Source: Chrysomallon squamiferum
Lineage: Eukaryota; Mollusca; Gastropoda; Neomphalida; Peltospiridae
Assembly (NCBI GenBank): GCA_012295275.1
Contig: CM022665.1
Location: 39,528,295 to 39,592,294 of the forward strand
DNA: 64,000 nt
Reading direction: 5' to 3'
Part shown: one piece after another, positions 28,264 through 42,916 of the stretch
Layout of the letters: each line of letters begins with the position of its first letter
How positions within the stretch are numbered: the stretch's first letter is position 1
The notes under the pieces: generated by a model
What the model was told of the DNA's origin: nothing
The model's input: the letters and a program-made list of their open reading frames with translations, nothing else
Databases searched by the model: none
Position numbers and translations under genes: made by a program

Positions 28264-31200
28264 TTAAAAATCTCTGCCTTTTTGATGATGTCAGTTGGCA
28301 GTCAATTTAAGGATTAAGCCTAAATTTAGAATGAAGGCATTCAGACGCCTTTTCAGAGTACTTTTTTTCACTGTTGTTATTTATTTCATTACTTTCAATA
28401 ATTCTTTTCAAACAGGTGTTTTGGTACATTTTATTGTTGCTGAGGCAAAATTCGAAGAATATTTATCAGACAATCCACCTACAGAAAAGAATATAGAAAA
28501 AGCTCAAACAGATCTTTGTGAGATTGAAAGTCTTCTTCAGAAAGTTGACCACAGAGAAACAAGGGTATTGAGGATTGTTATTTTAATTTTGGGTAGTTTT
28601 AAAATTATCTTCTTTTAAAAACAGCTAATATTAGAAATTAAAGCAATAGTTAAAAAAAAAAAAAAAAAAAAAAACAATAAATTATAACAATAAAAACTAT
28701 ATAAAAAATTCTTGAATTTGTTATATTTTAAATTTCTTTGACAAATTTCTTCAATAAAATTACATGAAATTAAATTGATGTAAGAACTGAAATATTTGTT
28801 AGCTACGTTTTGTTTGTTTTTGTTTTACATTAAAGCTTATACTCATACATCGATTATTTTGTTCAGTTATTCACATATACTTCTTTACTTTCATCCTCAG
28901 ATAAGCTTTAAATGAAACACCAACCCACATCCAGATCATTACTATATAATGTTACTATTAATCTTCTGCTTTTCTATTTGCAGGTAGGTTTGCAAGCACT
29001 GCTGTTGCTAGCCAAGATACACTACTGTAAAGGAGAATATGACAACGCTTTAAAAATACTCAATGAAACTGCACTGGAAAAAGTTGACGTAGACTCTTCT
29101 AGCCGCATGCTCCACATTGTGGCAGAATCATATGCAATTAAAGGTTAAATATCCTTGACATAATGTACTGATTTTATATTTCCATAGACAGTTAACAACT
29201 TGGATAGCTATACATTCAGTAAAATTGTTTGAACGAATCTTTGCAAGAGTGTACCTAAGTTTAATTTGTTATTGGTAGCTTTAGTGGCTGACTTTAAAGC
29301 TATTTTAAAAATATTTTTGGCATGCAGATAAAAGCAGGTAAAATTTATGAAATAATAGGTAAAGAAAATTAATGCTGTATAATAAATTGTTTCGAAATTC
29401 TTTGTTATATATTTTCTTTTTATTCTTTCCAGAGTTTATGCAATTATAGAGATTATTTAAATTATTAGCATATGTATTAATTTTCATAAACATAACACGT
29501 GTGTGTGTGTGTGTGTATGTGTGAGAGAGACAGTACATGTGTTGTGTTTTTGTCTTTGTAGGTATGAAAAAAATGGGATGGTGTGTGTGTGTGTGAATGT
29601 GTATGTGTGTGCAAATTTGGGGATGAAAAGTGGGATGTTGGGAAAGTTTAAAAACCATTGATACAAATTTTCAGTATTAAGAAAATCTATGTACATCAAC
29701 AGGTTTATGCCTTGAGCACACACCACCCACAACCACTAGTAAATTCAAAGCGATTGAACATGAGATGCAGATCACATCATGTTTTGAGAAAGCTGGTGAT
29801 CTGGCCATTGTCCACCTGCAAGAGAGAGAGAAAAACAATCATGGAGGAACACAGGGAGGCAGTCAGACTCAGCTAGCCATCCCAACATCTATTGGAATTA
29901 TCTTAGAGCAAGCTATTCAGGAATCACCAATCATGTATATAAAGAGAGGGTAAGGTTTTTCTGTATTAGCGAATTCACCTGTCATGTGTTTTATTAATGC
30001 ACATATAATTGTTCTGTGCATAATCTTTATTAATAGATAAATGACTGTGAAATGGTTTTGTGTGTGTGTGTGTGTATACATATATATACACACACACACA
30101 TGGGTTCTGTGAAACTGAGAAACAGTGGTCATCCATTTTACACCTGTTGTACGAAAGATCTATTGAGTTATTGTAATTTTTTTGGTTTTTTATTTTTTTG
30201 TGCAGCAGAATGTTTACAAAACTATTAAAACAGCTTTTCTTTGTGTAAATTTCACTTTGTCATTTGTGTTTTTCAAATGGAGAATGAAAATGGCCTTAGA
30301 TACACCCATAATAAATGCACTGTGCACTGGTTGAAATTGTTCATGGACATTTTGTCTGCCATCACCAGCATAATGTTTTTATTCACTTTGATACAACCAA
30401 CATTTTCATTACATTCAGAGACTGTAAACTAAAATAGGAGTTTGCATTCTGCAAGTGTATTTGGACAGTATTTCTAAACAAAGAAATGTGGGACTTGTAG
30501 TTGTACAAAATAGGTCTTTAGGATGTCATGAAATAGTGTATGGATTTTGGTTTGTGGTTACCAGCATTATGTAGACATTCTCTGTCTTCCAGACAAAAGT
30601 TTTATCTTGATTTTATTTTAACATGGAAAAAATCTCAGCCACATCTGTGATTGACATTTTATATTTTGCTCATTTCTCAAGAAGTATGAATGTTACCAAT
30701 TCAGAATCAATTCATGCAACACTAGAGGTAAGAGTTTAGAGAAACTAATCAGTGTACATTATAAATATTTTTGTTTTTTTAGCAATGTATAGGATGTTAA
30801 AAAGGGTCTGTGTCAAGGTTTATCAATGGAAAAAGGATATGTTTTTTTTTTTTTTTTTTTCAAATAAAATTTGCATTATGATGGAAACAGAAGAGATATA
30901 TGGCTCACACTCATTGTGATTTGATTTTTTAAAAATAATCACATGACCACAAATTACTGGCTTGTAATTATAATAATATTAAGCAAATTGTTTTTAGTTT
31001 TATACATCCAATAATTATTAAAAACTTGTAATGACAATTATAATTTATCTCTGAAATAGCACTTATTTGATAATAAGTGCTATTTCATATCATATAATAT
31101 CATTGTGCATCGCATATCATCACAAGATGGTAGTCATGAAAATGTAACATTGGGCTGATCTGCAAGTGAAGGTGGCCTCTCTTTCTGGTCTTTTTCAGGG

Positions 31201-34200
31201 CAGAATGCCTAAATCTAAAGTTTGAAAAGATGAGAAATTCTGCACTCTTTCAAGAAAGCACAGGTCTTCATCAGTAAAAAAAAATTCATGATTTTGATGC
31301 AGTTCACAAGTTTACTTACACACATGGCCATTGATCATCTTCAGAACACTGTGGTCTTACTGTCAACATTTTACAAAGGACAGATGGTTGTGCTAGCCAG
31401 TGCAAATTCAAGGGTCCATTTGCAGATATTTCTGGTGTCATGCAACTTTTTGCATCTTTGAAAGAAATTCGTTTGGAGTTTGATGTGGGAAGGGTCCATC
31501 AGAAGGTGAAAGTGCTGTTGCTGAAGTGAAGACTGGAGAGGCATTTATTGACAATGCCAAAGATTTGTTTGACCACTGCATCAAATGCACTTTGTCAGTT
31601 TTGCAGGTCTTTCTTTTGGATCAGCAGTGACAACATCAAATGCAACAGAGGAAAATCTGTTAGAACCCTGAATGGTACCTGGAGCAGCATACTCTTTTGA
31701 CCTGCCAGCTATCCTGTTTTTGTTTTGTTTGCAGTTCAGGAGTTGGTGACTGCCAAAATGCTGGTGTTACTGAGGCATGGAAGAGGCAGAACCTGACCCC
31801 AGCTGTAACTCTTCTCCAAGAGCTTGTTACTCTGCTGACAAGGTTCAAAATGTGTTAGAACCTCCCATTCCGATCATGGCTTTAATTTATTCTGTTCTAC
31901 TTTGTGCATTACTTGATTCATTGTTTTTGTTCATTTCCTTATTTGTCAGACCTATGTAATATGTTGCTGGGTTTTTTTCTCCACATTATGTTGGTGACGA
32001 TAGCATTTCTTTCATTTTTCTTTAGTTGCAATGACTGACTTTTGATCTGTTAAAATATCTTTTGTGATTTTGTCTCTGTTTTGATTCTATATTACATTGA
32101 ACATCAAATTTCCAGAACAGCTGCTTATTTCTTTGTAGTCAATTTATGGAATGTGTAGCAAATTCCTAAGTCATACCCAGCTCTGTTATTTTCACTTTCA
32201 GTTTATGAGTTTATATTCTTGATGCAAATTCAGTCTATTTTCCTGGTGCAAGTTTCTTCAATAGAAAAGATAGTATACCGAATGTTGATTTCTGAGAAAG
32301 GGATACAGCTGATGATGGCGTTTTGTCAGATAACATGCAAGTGTATGGTGTGAATTATGATTACTCTTTATTCTAATATAGTTTCAATAAAATATTTAAT
32401 AACATCTGTCATTTGCTTTGTTTATTTCCATCCATTTGGTGTCTGTTACATGGGACATTTGTAGATTTATGCAACTTTATAGAAAAACAAAACTTATCTT
32501 TCTTTCAGCATAATAAGTTATTTTTTGTAGCTTTCTTTCACAAAACTAGAGATTTTGAAGAATTTTAATTTTTACCACCCATGTCACAACCATGATTCAG
32601 AGAGTACATATGTTTGTGTATGTTTTCATATTAATTTTTTACCATTAAACATTGTATTATCAATGACGTGGTATTTATATGTGTAGTAAATTGTTTCTGG
32701 ATATATATTATCATGGTATTGTTATAGGTAATGTTTAATGGTAGGAAAATAACTGTAAAATGTTTATATATGTCAATGTTTATAGCAGAATGTCAAAGAC
32801 TCCTATATAGAATATAATGCATAGAATAAAGATATTGGATGACCAGATGCTACAGCAGCTGATAGTAAGATGATGGACAAAGTAGGATATACTGATTTTA
32901 TGTACAATAAAATAGTTTTTTATTTTTAGGGAACTAGAAAAAGGTATACGGAGATTCAGAGAATTGCTCAGAGCAGTTGAAACAAGATTTACACAAGGAG
33001 TCAGACTGGTAAATATAAATCATTATCGTTAATTTATTTTATTTTGTAGTTATTTTATTTAAAAAATTTTAAATTTGTATTGCCTTGCTGCAGATAAAAG
33101 TAAACAACTTCACTGACTAATATCATTAGTATATTAACTACATCAACCACTCTGTTAGATTAGAAAAAAACACATACATAGTAAAAGGAAAATTTCAGTC
33201 TTCACGCTTTTATCCTGAGTTTTAGATTATCAAATTTTATTATTAGCAGATGTTGGTTTCTATAAATATAAAATGCAATACGCAGAAAAATGTTCAAAAT
33301 ATACAAAATTTTCACTTCAGATATTTGTTTTTTCCATTCTGTTAAAGGGTATATACAAAAAAACAACACAGAAAAGAAACTCTGTTCATTTGTAAAACTT
33401 TAAAAGCATTTTTCGTTTTTAGACATTAGCTCGACAGCTAGCTGAAGTGTTACTGAGGGGAGTGTGTGACAAGACTTACATACCACTGAATGTTGCAAAC
33501 CAAAAACCAAAGAAACTAAAACCCAAACAGTATTCAGGAGATAGGTAAGAATAGGGCCAGTGCTATCCATTAGACACACTCAGAACCTAGAGCAATAAAA
33601 TCTGATGTAGGTTAGAAGAAAATATTACTGATGCTACATTAAAGTATCAAAATTACTAGGAAGACAAATCTAATGGTATGCTTATAGCTCTTAATACTGT
33701 TGCACCATCTATGGGGAAGGAAATGTTACCTGACTGTGAGATTTGTATTTGAAAAAAATGTTATATCAATATATTTCTTTGCTGAAAATCCAAGGGTAAT
33801 GTTTATCAGAAAAATTAATTTTTATTCCAGTTATTTTCCACATTAATGTTTGATTATTATCATATTTTAAATTAAAAATCACAAATGTTTGATTGTAACA
33901 GAAACTTCCTCAAATCCATTCCTTGAAACTATTTAAAAAAATATTGTTGTTTTGTTTTTTCCCAGGTTATTCTGTCCTGGAAACAGGGATGAAGAAACTT
34001 TATTGTTGTTACTTATAGCTGAAGCTCTTGTAAGTAAGATATTTTAACAAAACAAAACAAAAAATATATTTAAATTAAAATTAATTATGACAGTTAACAA
34101 ACACTTTCATTGACATGCATTGTGATCAGAATCTGAATTTGCAGTAATGTCTTTTTAGTTTAATTTGTTATTTGGCAACAGACAAAATGGACTGTTGTTG

Positions 34201-34770
34201 TTTCCTCCTTAGAAAACTAGTTGTTGTTTTCAATATTGTCATTATCCTAATCAGTATTATTATTAATCTGTTATAGATTTTATTTTATAATATTCAGACA
34301 GGAAAATACATATTACATTTTGGTTACATCCATTTCTAAATGTTCAGTTTTATTGTTGAATATAACATATTCCTGCATATATAACCATTATTCGTTCATT
34401 TTAATATTATTTATAATAATGATGATACTACTATATTCACAAAACAAACAATAATTTATTAATTTCTTAGGTATCTAATTTTTTAAATACTACTATTACT
34501 ACTACTACTACTAATAATAATAATAAGAAGAAGAAGAAGAAGAAGAAATAAAATAATAATGTATTTCTGATACTTTATTCACACTACTATAATTCATTAA
34601 TTTTATAGATACCTCATTTTTAAAATAATAATGGTAATAACAATAATAATAAAATATAATAATTATTTCCAATGTTCTATTTACATCACAAACCATAATA
34701 ATAATAATATAATAATAATATATTTCTAGTGCTGTATTCATGCTACAAACCATAGTTTATTAATTTTATA

Positions 34771-34820
<50 letters not shown>

Positions 34821-34915
34821 TAACAATCCATATTTTATTAATTTTACAAATAATTTTAAAAATATAATAATAACAATAGAAACCATAGTTTATTAATTTT
34901 ACAAATGATTTTTAA

Positions 34916-34962
<47 letters not shown>

Positions 34963-35044
34963 CAACAATAACAAAAATAATAATATTTCTAATGCTGTAT
35001 TCACATTACAAACCACAGTCTGTTAATTTTCTAGTTAAATATTT

Positions 35045-35081
<37 letters not shown>

Positions 35082-38000
35082 GAATGGTGATGATGTATTT
35101 TTGATGCTACATACAGGCTACAAGAGAAACAGTATTAAACAGATCTGATGACTTGTTAGAGACAAGACAACATGCTTTTCACAACACTACTGCTGTTTAT
35201 GACCTGCTGGCTTTGGCCCTCGTAAAGAGAGCCCAGTTCACCCAGCTATCTGATGTAAGTGTCAATCTGGATAATTTTTAATTTGTTTCTGTCTAATGAT
35301 TTGTTCCATCCAGCCAGTCATTGGTCTTACTTTTGTAATAGAGTTGGGTCTTGATAGGAAGCAGGGTTTGTTAATTATTGATATTTATATTTATCTACCG
35401 GCTCTCTATTCAGTTCTGTCTAAATGATTACCTGAAGATGTATTTTATTACATGTATTTAAATTTAAATGAAAAGTATTTTAACATTTGGATGTTATATT
35501 TATCTAATGGCTGTCTGTTGAGATGTATGTAAATTATGATTACTTAAAGACATAAGACATTTTTTATCATTTAAATATTGGAGATCATTTATAACTGATA
35601 GCATTTAATGTGACTTATTTTATCTCAAATATATATTATATAGGGATGTATGCTTGTCATTTAAAAATTATGTTATAATAAATAGTTTATAATTAAAATT
35701 AATGTTGTAATAAACTAAATATTTTCAGGACATATTCTTTATTCATGTATCTAACATGAAATATTTCTAGATGTTCCACCATTTGTAATATGAATATATA
35801 TGTTTTTATTAATTTACTTACTAAAATATATTTAATTTAAATTTTTTTCTTCAGTCTTTTGAACGAGCTTTGAGATTTTCTTTTCAAGAATTTCATATCT
35901 GGAACCAGTTTGCTAATTCTCTTATTTGTGCAGGAAAGGTGATTATATTTTAAATTTATATCAAAATTGTGTCCACTGGTATAGTAAAATATTATTAAAA
36001 GTTTAACATTTTTACAAGTAAAGGTTAATTACTTTTTTTCTTTTCTTTTGTCCTAGTATGTTACAGAATAAATTTAACTGTAAATACTATTCTATAAATT
36101 TTTGATTATTTAATTGTAGTGTGATTATTTGATTTTACTCCATTGATTTGCAATTTCTGCCTGAAAATCCTTCTTTTTATTTTTAAATGTTATTTTATGC
36201 AATAGATAATCTGAAAGATAAATGTACAGCTGTCAGTGAAAAATTACACGATTACTTTTTCCCAGGCTTTATTTTGTAAAGTAATATGTAGTACATTTGT
36301 TTTAATACAGTATGCTAGAGCTGTTCTGGTGTTAAATGAATGTAACAGGTTGGAGCCAAAAGATGTAACCATTTGTCTACAAGCAGCAAGATTGTGTTAT
36401 GAATATTTACATCAGGTATATGTTTACAGAAATACTTGTAACCTGAAAATAACTGATAGTATTACTTTTCAAAATAAAAACAATTCTTAAGTAAAATCAG
36501 AATTATTCTCAGAATAATAAACAAGCATTATATACATTTTTAAGATTATTTTGAAAATAACCATCATGCACAATTTTAAAATTATTATCAAAGTAATAAG
36601 CAGTATGTAAAATTTAAAAATTATTTTGAAAATAATAAACAAATGTAAAATTTTATAACTATTATCAAAATAATAAACAGGCATTAAAATTATGTATTAT
36701 TTCAAAATAATAAACAAGCATTATGTAAAATTTAAAAATCATTATCAAAATCATTATTTTGTAACCTGAAAATAACTGATAGTTTGTTTTCAAAATAAAA
36801 AACAATTTTAAAAAAAATTTATTCTCAAAATAATAAACAAGCATTATATAAATTTTTAAGATTATTTTGAAAATAACCATCATGCACAATTTTAAAATTA
36901 TTATCAAAGTAATAAGCAGTATGTAAAATTTAAAAATTATTTTGAAAATAATAAACAAATGTAAAATTTTATAACTATTATCAAAATAATAAACAGGCAT
37001 TATATTATGTATTAAAAAATTATTTCCAAAAGAACAAACAAGCATTATGTAAAATTTAAAAATCATTATCAAAATCTTATACAAGCATTATGAAAATTTT
37101 TAAAATCATTATCAAAATAATAAACAAGCAATATGTAAAGTTTTAAAATTATTTTCAAAATAATAAACATTTTGTACAATTTTAAAGTTGTTCTCAAAAT
37201 AATAAACAAATGCATTATGTAAAATTTTAAATTATTTTCAAAAGAATAAACAGATATTACATAAAACTTAAGAAATCATTCTCAAAATAATAACCATTAT
37301 GCACAGTTTCTCAAAATAATAAACCGATATTATAAAATTTTAAAATTAAATTAAAAATAATACATAAGCATTATGTAATATTTTAAAATTTTATCAAAAT
37401 ACTAAACAGATATGTGAAAATTTTAAATTATTCTCAAAATAATAAACAAGCAATATCTAATGTTGTAAAATATTTTTGAAAATAATAAACAAGCATTATA
37501 TAAAATTTTACAATTATTATCAAAATAATAAACAAATATGTAAAATTTTAAAATTATTCTCAAAATAATAAACAGGCATAATGTAAATATTTAAACTTAT
37601 TTTTGAAATAATAAACATGAAAATTTTTAAAATAATTTTCAAAATAATAAACAAGCATTATGTAAAATTTTAAAATAATTTTCAAAATAATAAACAAGCA
37701 ATATGTAAAATTTTAAAATAATTTTCAAAATAATAAACATTTTGTACAATTTTAAAGTTCTCAAAATAATCAATAAGCAAATAAGCAATATGTAAAATCT
37801 GGAAATTATTTTTAATATGATACACAAGCATTATGTAAAATTATAAACAATTTTTAAAATAGTTAACATTATATACAATTCTAAAAGTATTCTCAAAATA
37901 ATAAACAGGCATTTTTAAAATTATTCTCAAAATAATAACCATTATGCACATTTATTACAATAATAAAGAAGCGTTATGTAAAATTTTAAAATATTTTCAA

Positions 38001-41000
38001 AGTAATAAACAAGCATTGTGTAAAAGTTTTAAATTTTCAAAATAATAAACATTTTGTACAATTTTAATGTTATTCTCAAAATAGTTAGTAAACAATATGT
38101 AAAATTTTGAAATTATTCTTGAAATAATAAACAAGCATTATTTTCAAAATAATAAGCAAGTGCTATGTAAAATTTTAAAATTATTTTCGAAATATTAAAC
38201 ATTTTGTACAGTTTTAATGTTGTTCTCAAAATAATTAGTAAACAATATGTAAAATTTTAAAATTATTTGCAGTATGATAAATTAGTATTCTGTAAAATTT
38301 TAAATTCTTTTCAAAATAATAAACAAGCATTATGTAAATTTTTTAAAATTAATCTTAAAATAATAATCATGTAAAATTTTAAAATTATTTTCGAAATAAT
38401 AAAAAAAACATAAAAATTTAGAACTATTCTCAAAATAATAAACATTTTGTACAATTTTAAAGTTTTCAAAATAATAAACAAGCATTATGTAAAATTTAAA
38501 ATTATTTTCAAAATAGTAAACATATACAATTCTAAAATTATCCTCAAAATATTAAATTAGCATTATGTAAAATTTTAAAAATTATTCTCAAAGTAAACAA
38601 GCATTATGTAAAATGTTCAAATTAATTTCAAAATAATAAACGGATGTTATGTGAAATTTTAAAATTATTCTCAAAAATAAAGAAACACCACATAAAAATT
38701 AAAAGTTATTATAAAAATAATAAACAGACATATAAAAATAAAGAAATCATTCTTAAAAAAATAACCATTATTTACAGTTTTAAAGGTATAATTACAAGAA
38801 AACAATCTATTATTAATGTAAAAGAAAATAGAAAGAATGCAATCCCTTTTTAAAAAGTTGTATCAATAAAACTTTAAAAAATTAAAAGCAAAAGCTATTT
38901 ATGAATGAATAAAAGAAACAGTATATATATTAACTAAAAATAGTGATGCAAATATTTAAGCATTTCATTTAAAAAATGCAACAGTATATTACTATATATG
39001 TATAATTTTAAAAGAATTATTACTGATGATTGATTCTGTTTTACAGTATACTGATGGAATTGAATGGTCTCAGAAGGCAATATGTGTAGCTGAGGAAGAT
39101 GTTATAATGTCTAGATCATACACTTCACTGGGTATTGGATACAGCATGCGAGCTCACGAAGTTAAATTACAGGCAGAAAGACAGATGCTTCAAAGAGATG
39201 CCCTGAAGGCTTTTCAAAAGTTAGAATCTTTTTTATGTTACAAGAATTTTAAATAATTCTACAATTTGTACCTTCTTTTGTTTTTTCTTTGTTTTTTTCT
39301 TTCTTAAATTTTCCCTCTATTTCTTTATTTCATTTCTATTCTTTAATTGTTTTTTCTCATTTAATTTAAAATGTATATTTTTTAATTCTTTTAATTTTTT
39401 TGGTCTTGTCAGATGTGAGGACACAAGGGCAATAAAATTTTGTTCACAATTAAACTAGTTACAGCAATATGTCATTAATTTTGGAAAAGAAATACTGATT
39501 CTAAATTATTTGAATTTGAAAAGAAAAAGATTAAAAAAGGTTAAAAAATAAATAAAAAGAAATTCATTTATAACTCATTGTAGACAATAATCCCCAAAAA
39601 ATCAACAACCCCCCAATAGTAATAATAATAATAATAATAAAAAGGAAAGCCCACAAAAAAACCTTCACAATAATGTATTGATATTTTTCATCTAGCTGAG
39701 AACATTTTCTTTTCAGAGCATATGAAGCTGATCCATACGATTATCTTGCCTGTTTTCACTTAGCCCTGCAGTTAGCTAACATGAGACAGGTATGGTTATT
39801 CATGATCTGAAGTACTGTATGAAAAAAAGAAAAAAAGAATAAAAATCAACAAAAAACCCAATAATAATATTAAAAAGAAAGTTATATAAAAAGCTCAGTA
39901 AGTAATTTCAGAGGAACAGGTGTTAAATCTTTGGAATTGTGTTTGAAAAATCCTGTCATCCGTTCAGTCAAAGGCTAATTAGGAAATTATAAGGTCTCTT
40001 TATATTCAGTTTTTATATGCAGACATAAAACACATTTCTTATGCACTGATATATAAAAAGGTAAAATTGTAAGATTATAACTTAAAAACCTTAAAGATAA
40101 TTTTATTGAAGATAAGATAAAAGGTGTTACATTAAAGAAATTTCTTATGTTTTGAGAAAAAACTACTAATTAATTTTCAGTACATGAAAAAGTGTTGTGT
40201 TAAACTGATCTCATTCTCTTTGAAACAAAGATACTAATTATATTTTAACTACAAAATTATTGTGTTAAAATGATCTATTTGAAACAAAAATACTAATTAT
40301 ATTTAAATACAAAAAAGTTGTATTGAATTAATCTCATTCTCCTTGAAACAAAGATACAATAATTTTATAGCTAATATTAATTTATATCAAACTGATATCT
40401 TATGCTTTGAAACAAAAATATTAATTTTTAAATACAAAAAAAAGTGCTGCATTAAAGTGATCTCATAACTTTGAAACAAAAATACTTAATAATTTTAACT
40501 GTAAAATTATTGTATTAAACCGATCTCTTACGTTCTGAAACAAATATACTAATTATTTTTAAATAGAAAAATTATTGTTTTAAACTGATCTCTTATGCTT
40601 TGAAACAAAAAAAGATATTCACATTAAATAATAACAGTAGTTGTGTTGAACAGATCTCTGATGCTATAGTGTATGTAAAACTGGCACTGAAATACAGGAC
40701 TGATCACATCCACTCTCTGCATCTTCTTGTACTGCTGTTGTCAGCACAGAAACAGTTGGAGGATGCCATGGTTCTGCTTCAGGCTGCCCTTGGAGAATAT
40801 CCTCAAAATCTAAGGTAACTAAATGATTTTCAAATAAATTAATATTTTTTCATTACTGTGAGTTACCATTTTCAGGAATTCATCACTGATGTCATTGCCA
40901 TTATTTTTTTCTATGAAATCTGTTCAACGTGTCAATCATGAAGTTATCTCCCTAGTCAGTAGTTTATTAAACTATAAAAGCTCCTCTCTATGTGTTTTTC

Positions 41001-42857
41001 AAAGAATGTAAATGTATTTTGTTAAAATTAACTTTCAGTTTACTTCTAACCAAATCAAAGCTGGAAGAAGTGGTATGTGGACCAGAGGAGGCGCTAGTCA
41101 CTTGTAAATTTATGATGGAACTCTGGAAGGGAATTCATGAAATGGACAGTGAAGAGTAAGTCGATTGTTTAAGTATTTTAGACCAACATTATTGTAATAA
41201 ATTAATATAAAATATATTTTATATTTTCATAGTTAATGTGGTAATGTTCATAGTTGTTCATACTTTACACAGTAATAAAACGTTTTCAAACTACAACTCT
41301 GTGCACATGTTTGTTTAATGTAAATTAAATATAAGTGTGAGTGAATAGGAGAGAGTGAATTGATAACTGAATTGTGTCTGTGTCCTTGCATGAATTTGTA
41401 CATGCATTTATGTGTTTGGGAGATTAAAATGGATAGGGGAAAATAAAGTTATTATTAATTACTTCTTAGTTTGATGATGTTGATCTTTTTTAGCCAATCT
41501 TATGGACAGCAGTTTTTTTTTGAGAAACCTGTTAAAATACTGAATACATAAAATATCAATATTTTTTCCCCAGTATATATAAACTTTTTCTCTCCCCTCT
41601 CTCTCTCTAACTCTGCCTATGTCCCTCTCTCCCTTCCTTTATTTTGAAATAAAAATGCTTCATTATTTTCTTTTGCATTTATTTATACATAACTAAACAA
41701 TTATTTAAGAACATTTTCTAAGTTCCTTTATAACTGCTTATCTAGAACACATTATGGTAGCATTTCAAGCATTTTCACCACATCTTGAACAGGTTTGAAA
41801 TTTAGAAATTGTTTTAAATTTTCCTGTGTTGTGTAATTTCAGAAACTCAGAGAAAAAAGAATGTGCCACTGACCGGTTGACGTTTGACCGACGAAGTTTA
41901 GCTCAGATGACCATGAATGAATTTAGTGACAGGGGATCAGGTAATATTTTACATATTAAATGTCACAAAACTTTAATTCAGGACATGGACATGTAGAGAT
42001 TAGCACCTTTAAAACTGTATTTACTGCCATTATTACTATTACTATTTAGTTTATATTTTTTATATATTTTTTTATCATTACTTTTTTTAAATGTTTATAA
42101 CATCCTTTTTTTGTTATTTAATTTTTTTTATTTTAACAGATTTTGTCCAAGATGGTTTATGTTTACATATGATTAATATTATGAAAATTGTAATGCAACA
42201 TGTCTTCTGTTATTGAACCATTATGCTTTTGTATTACTGATGTACTAAAAAAAAAAAAAATAAATAAAAAATTAAAAATATATTTCTTTTTGATTATTAT
42301 TATTATTATTATTATTAAAACTTTTTTGTTTTCAAGTTAGATGAAAATCTTGTTATTTATAGTTGAAATCTTTTGTGGATATATGAAATTCTTAGGAATT
42401 TTAAAAACTTTTAAAAATGATTTTTGTTTTTGTTTTTTTTTACTTTTAAGAAAATTGCAGGATAAAAATCCTTTAAAGCAATTTAGAAAATATTCCACTT
42501 TTAAATTAATAACATTATTTTTGAGTCATGTTAAATTTTACATTTTAAAACTTGTTTCTAAGATATTTATCCTTTTTATTGAAAATCTGTTGCTTTTAAT
42601 CAATTATTTTTCTTTCTTGTGAAATTCATATTCTGTTTGATTATTTATTTTTTATTCAGTAACATTATTTCTAAATGTATATTTAGTTATAAGCTAAATT
42701 ATTTAGTACATCTTTTCACATCTCTGTAAAAACATTAAATAAATGTTTTTAATATTATTATAAATGAAAAGACCATTAGCAAAGTTCAATAAAGTTCAGT
42801 AATTGAAAGAGAAAAAAATGAACATGCATTTAATGTAAATTAAATTTAAAAATTAAA

Positions 42858-42916
<59 letters not shown>

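Noticed and set aside
36487-37827. Repetitive ORFs rich in Ile, Tyr and Leu on the minus strand
   Set aside because: They follow the intron 10 minisatellite period and run antisense to TTC7; there is no start context or homologous domain.
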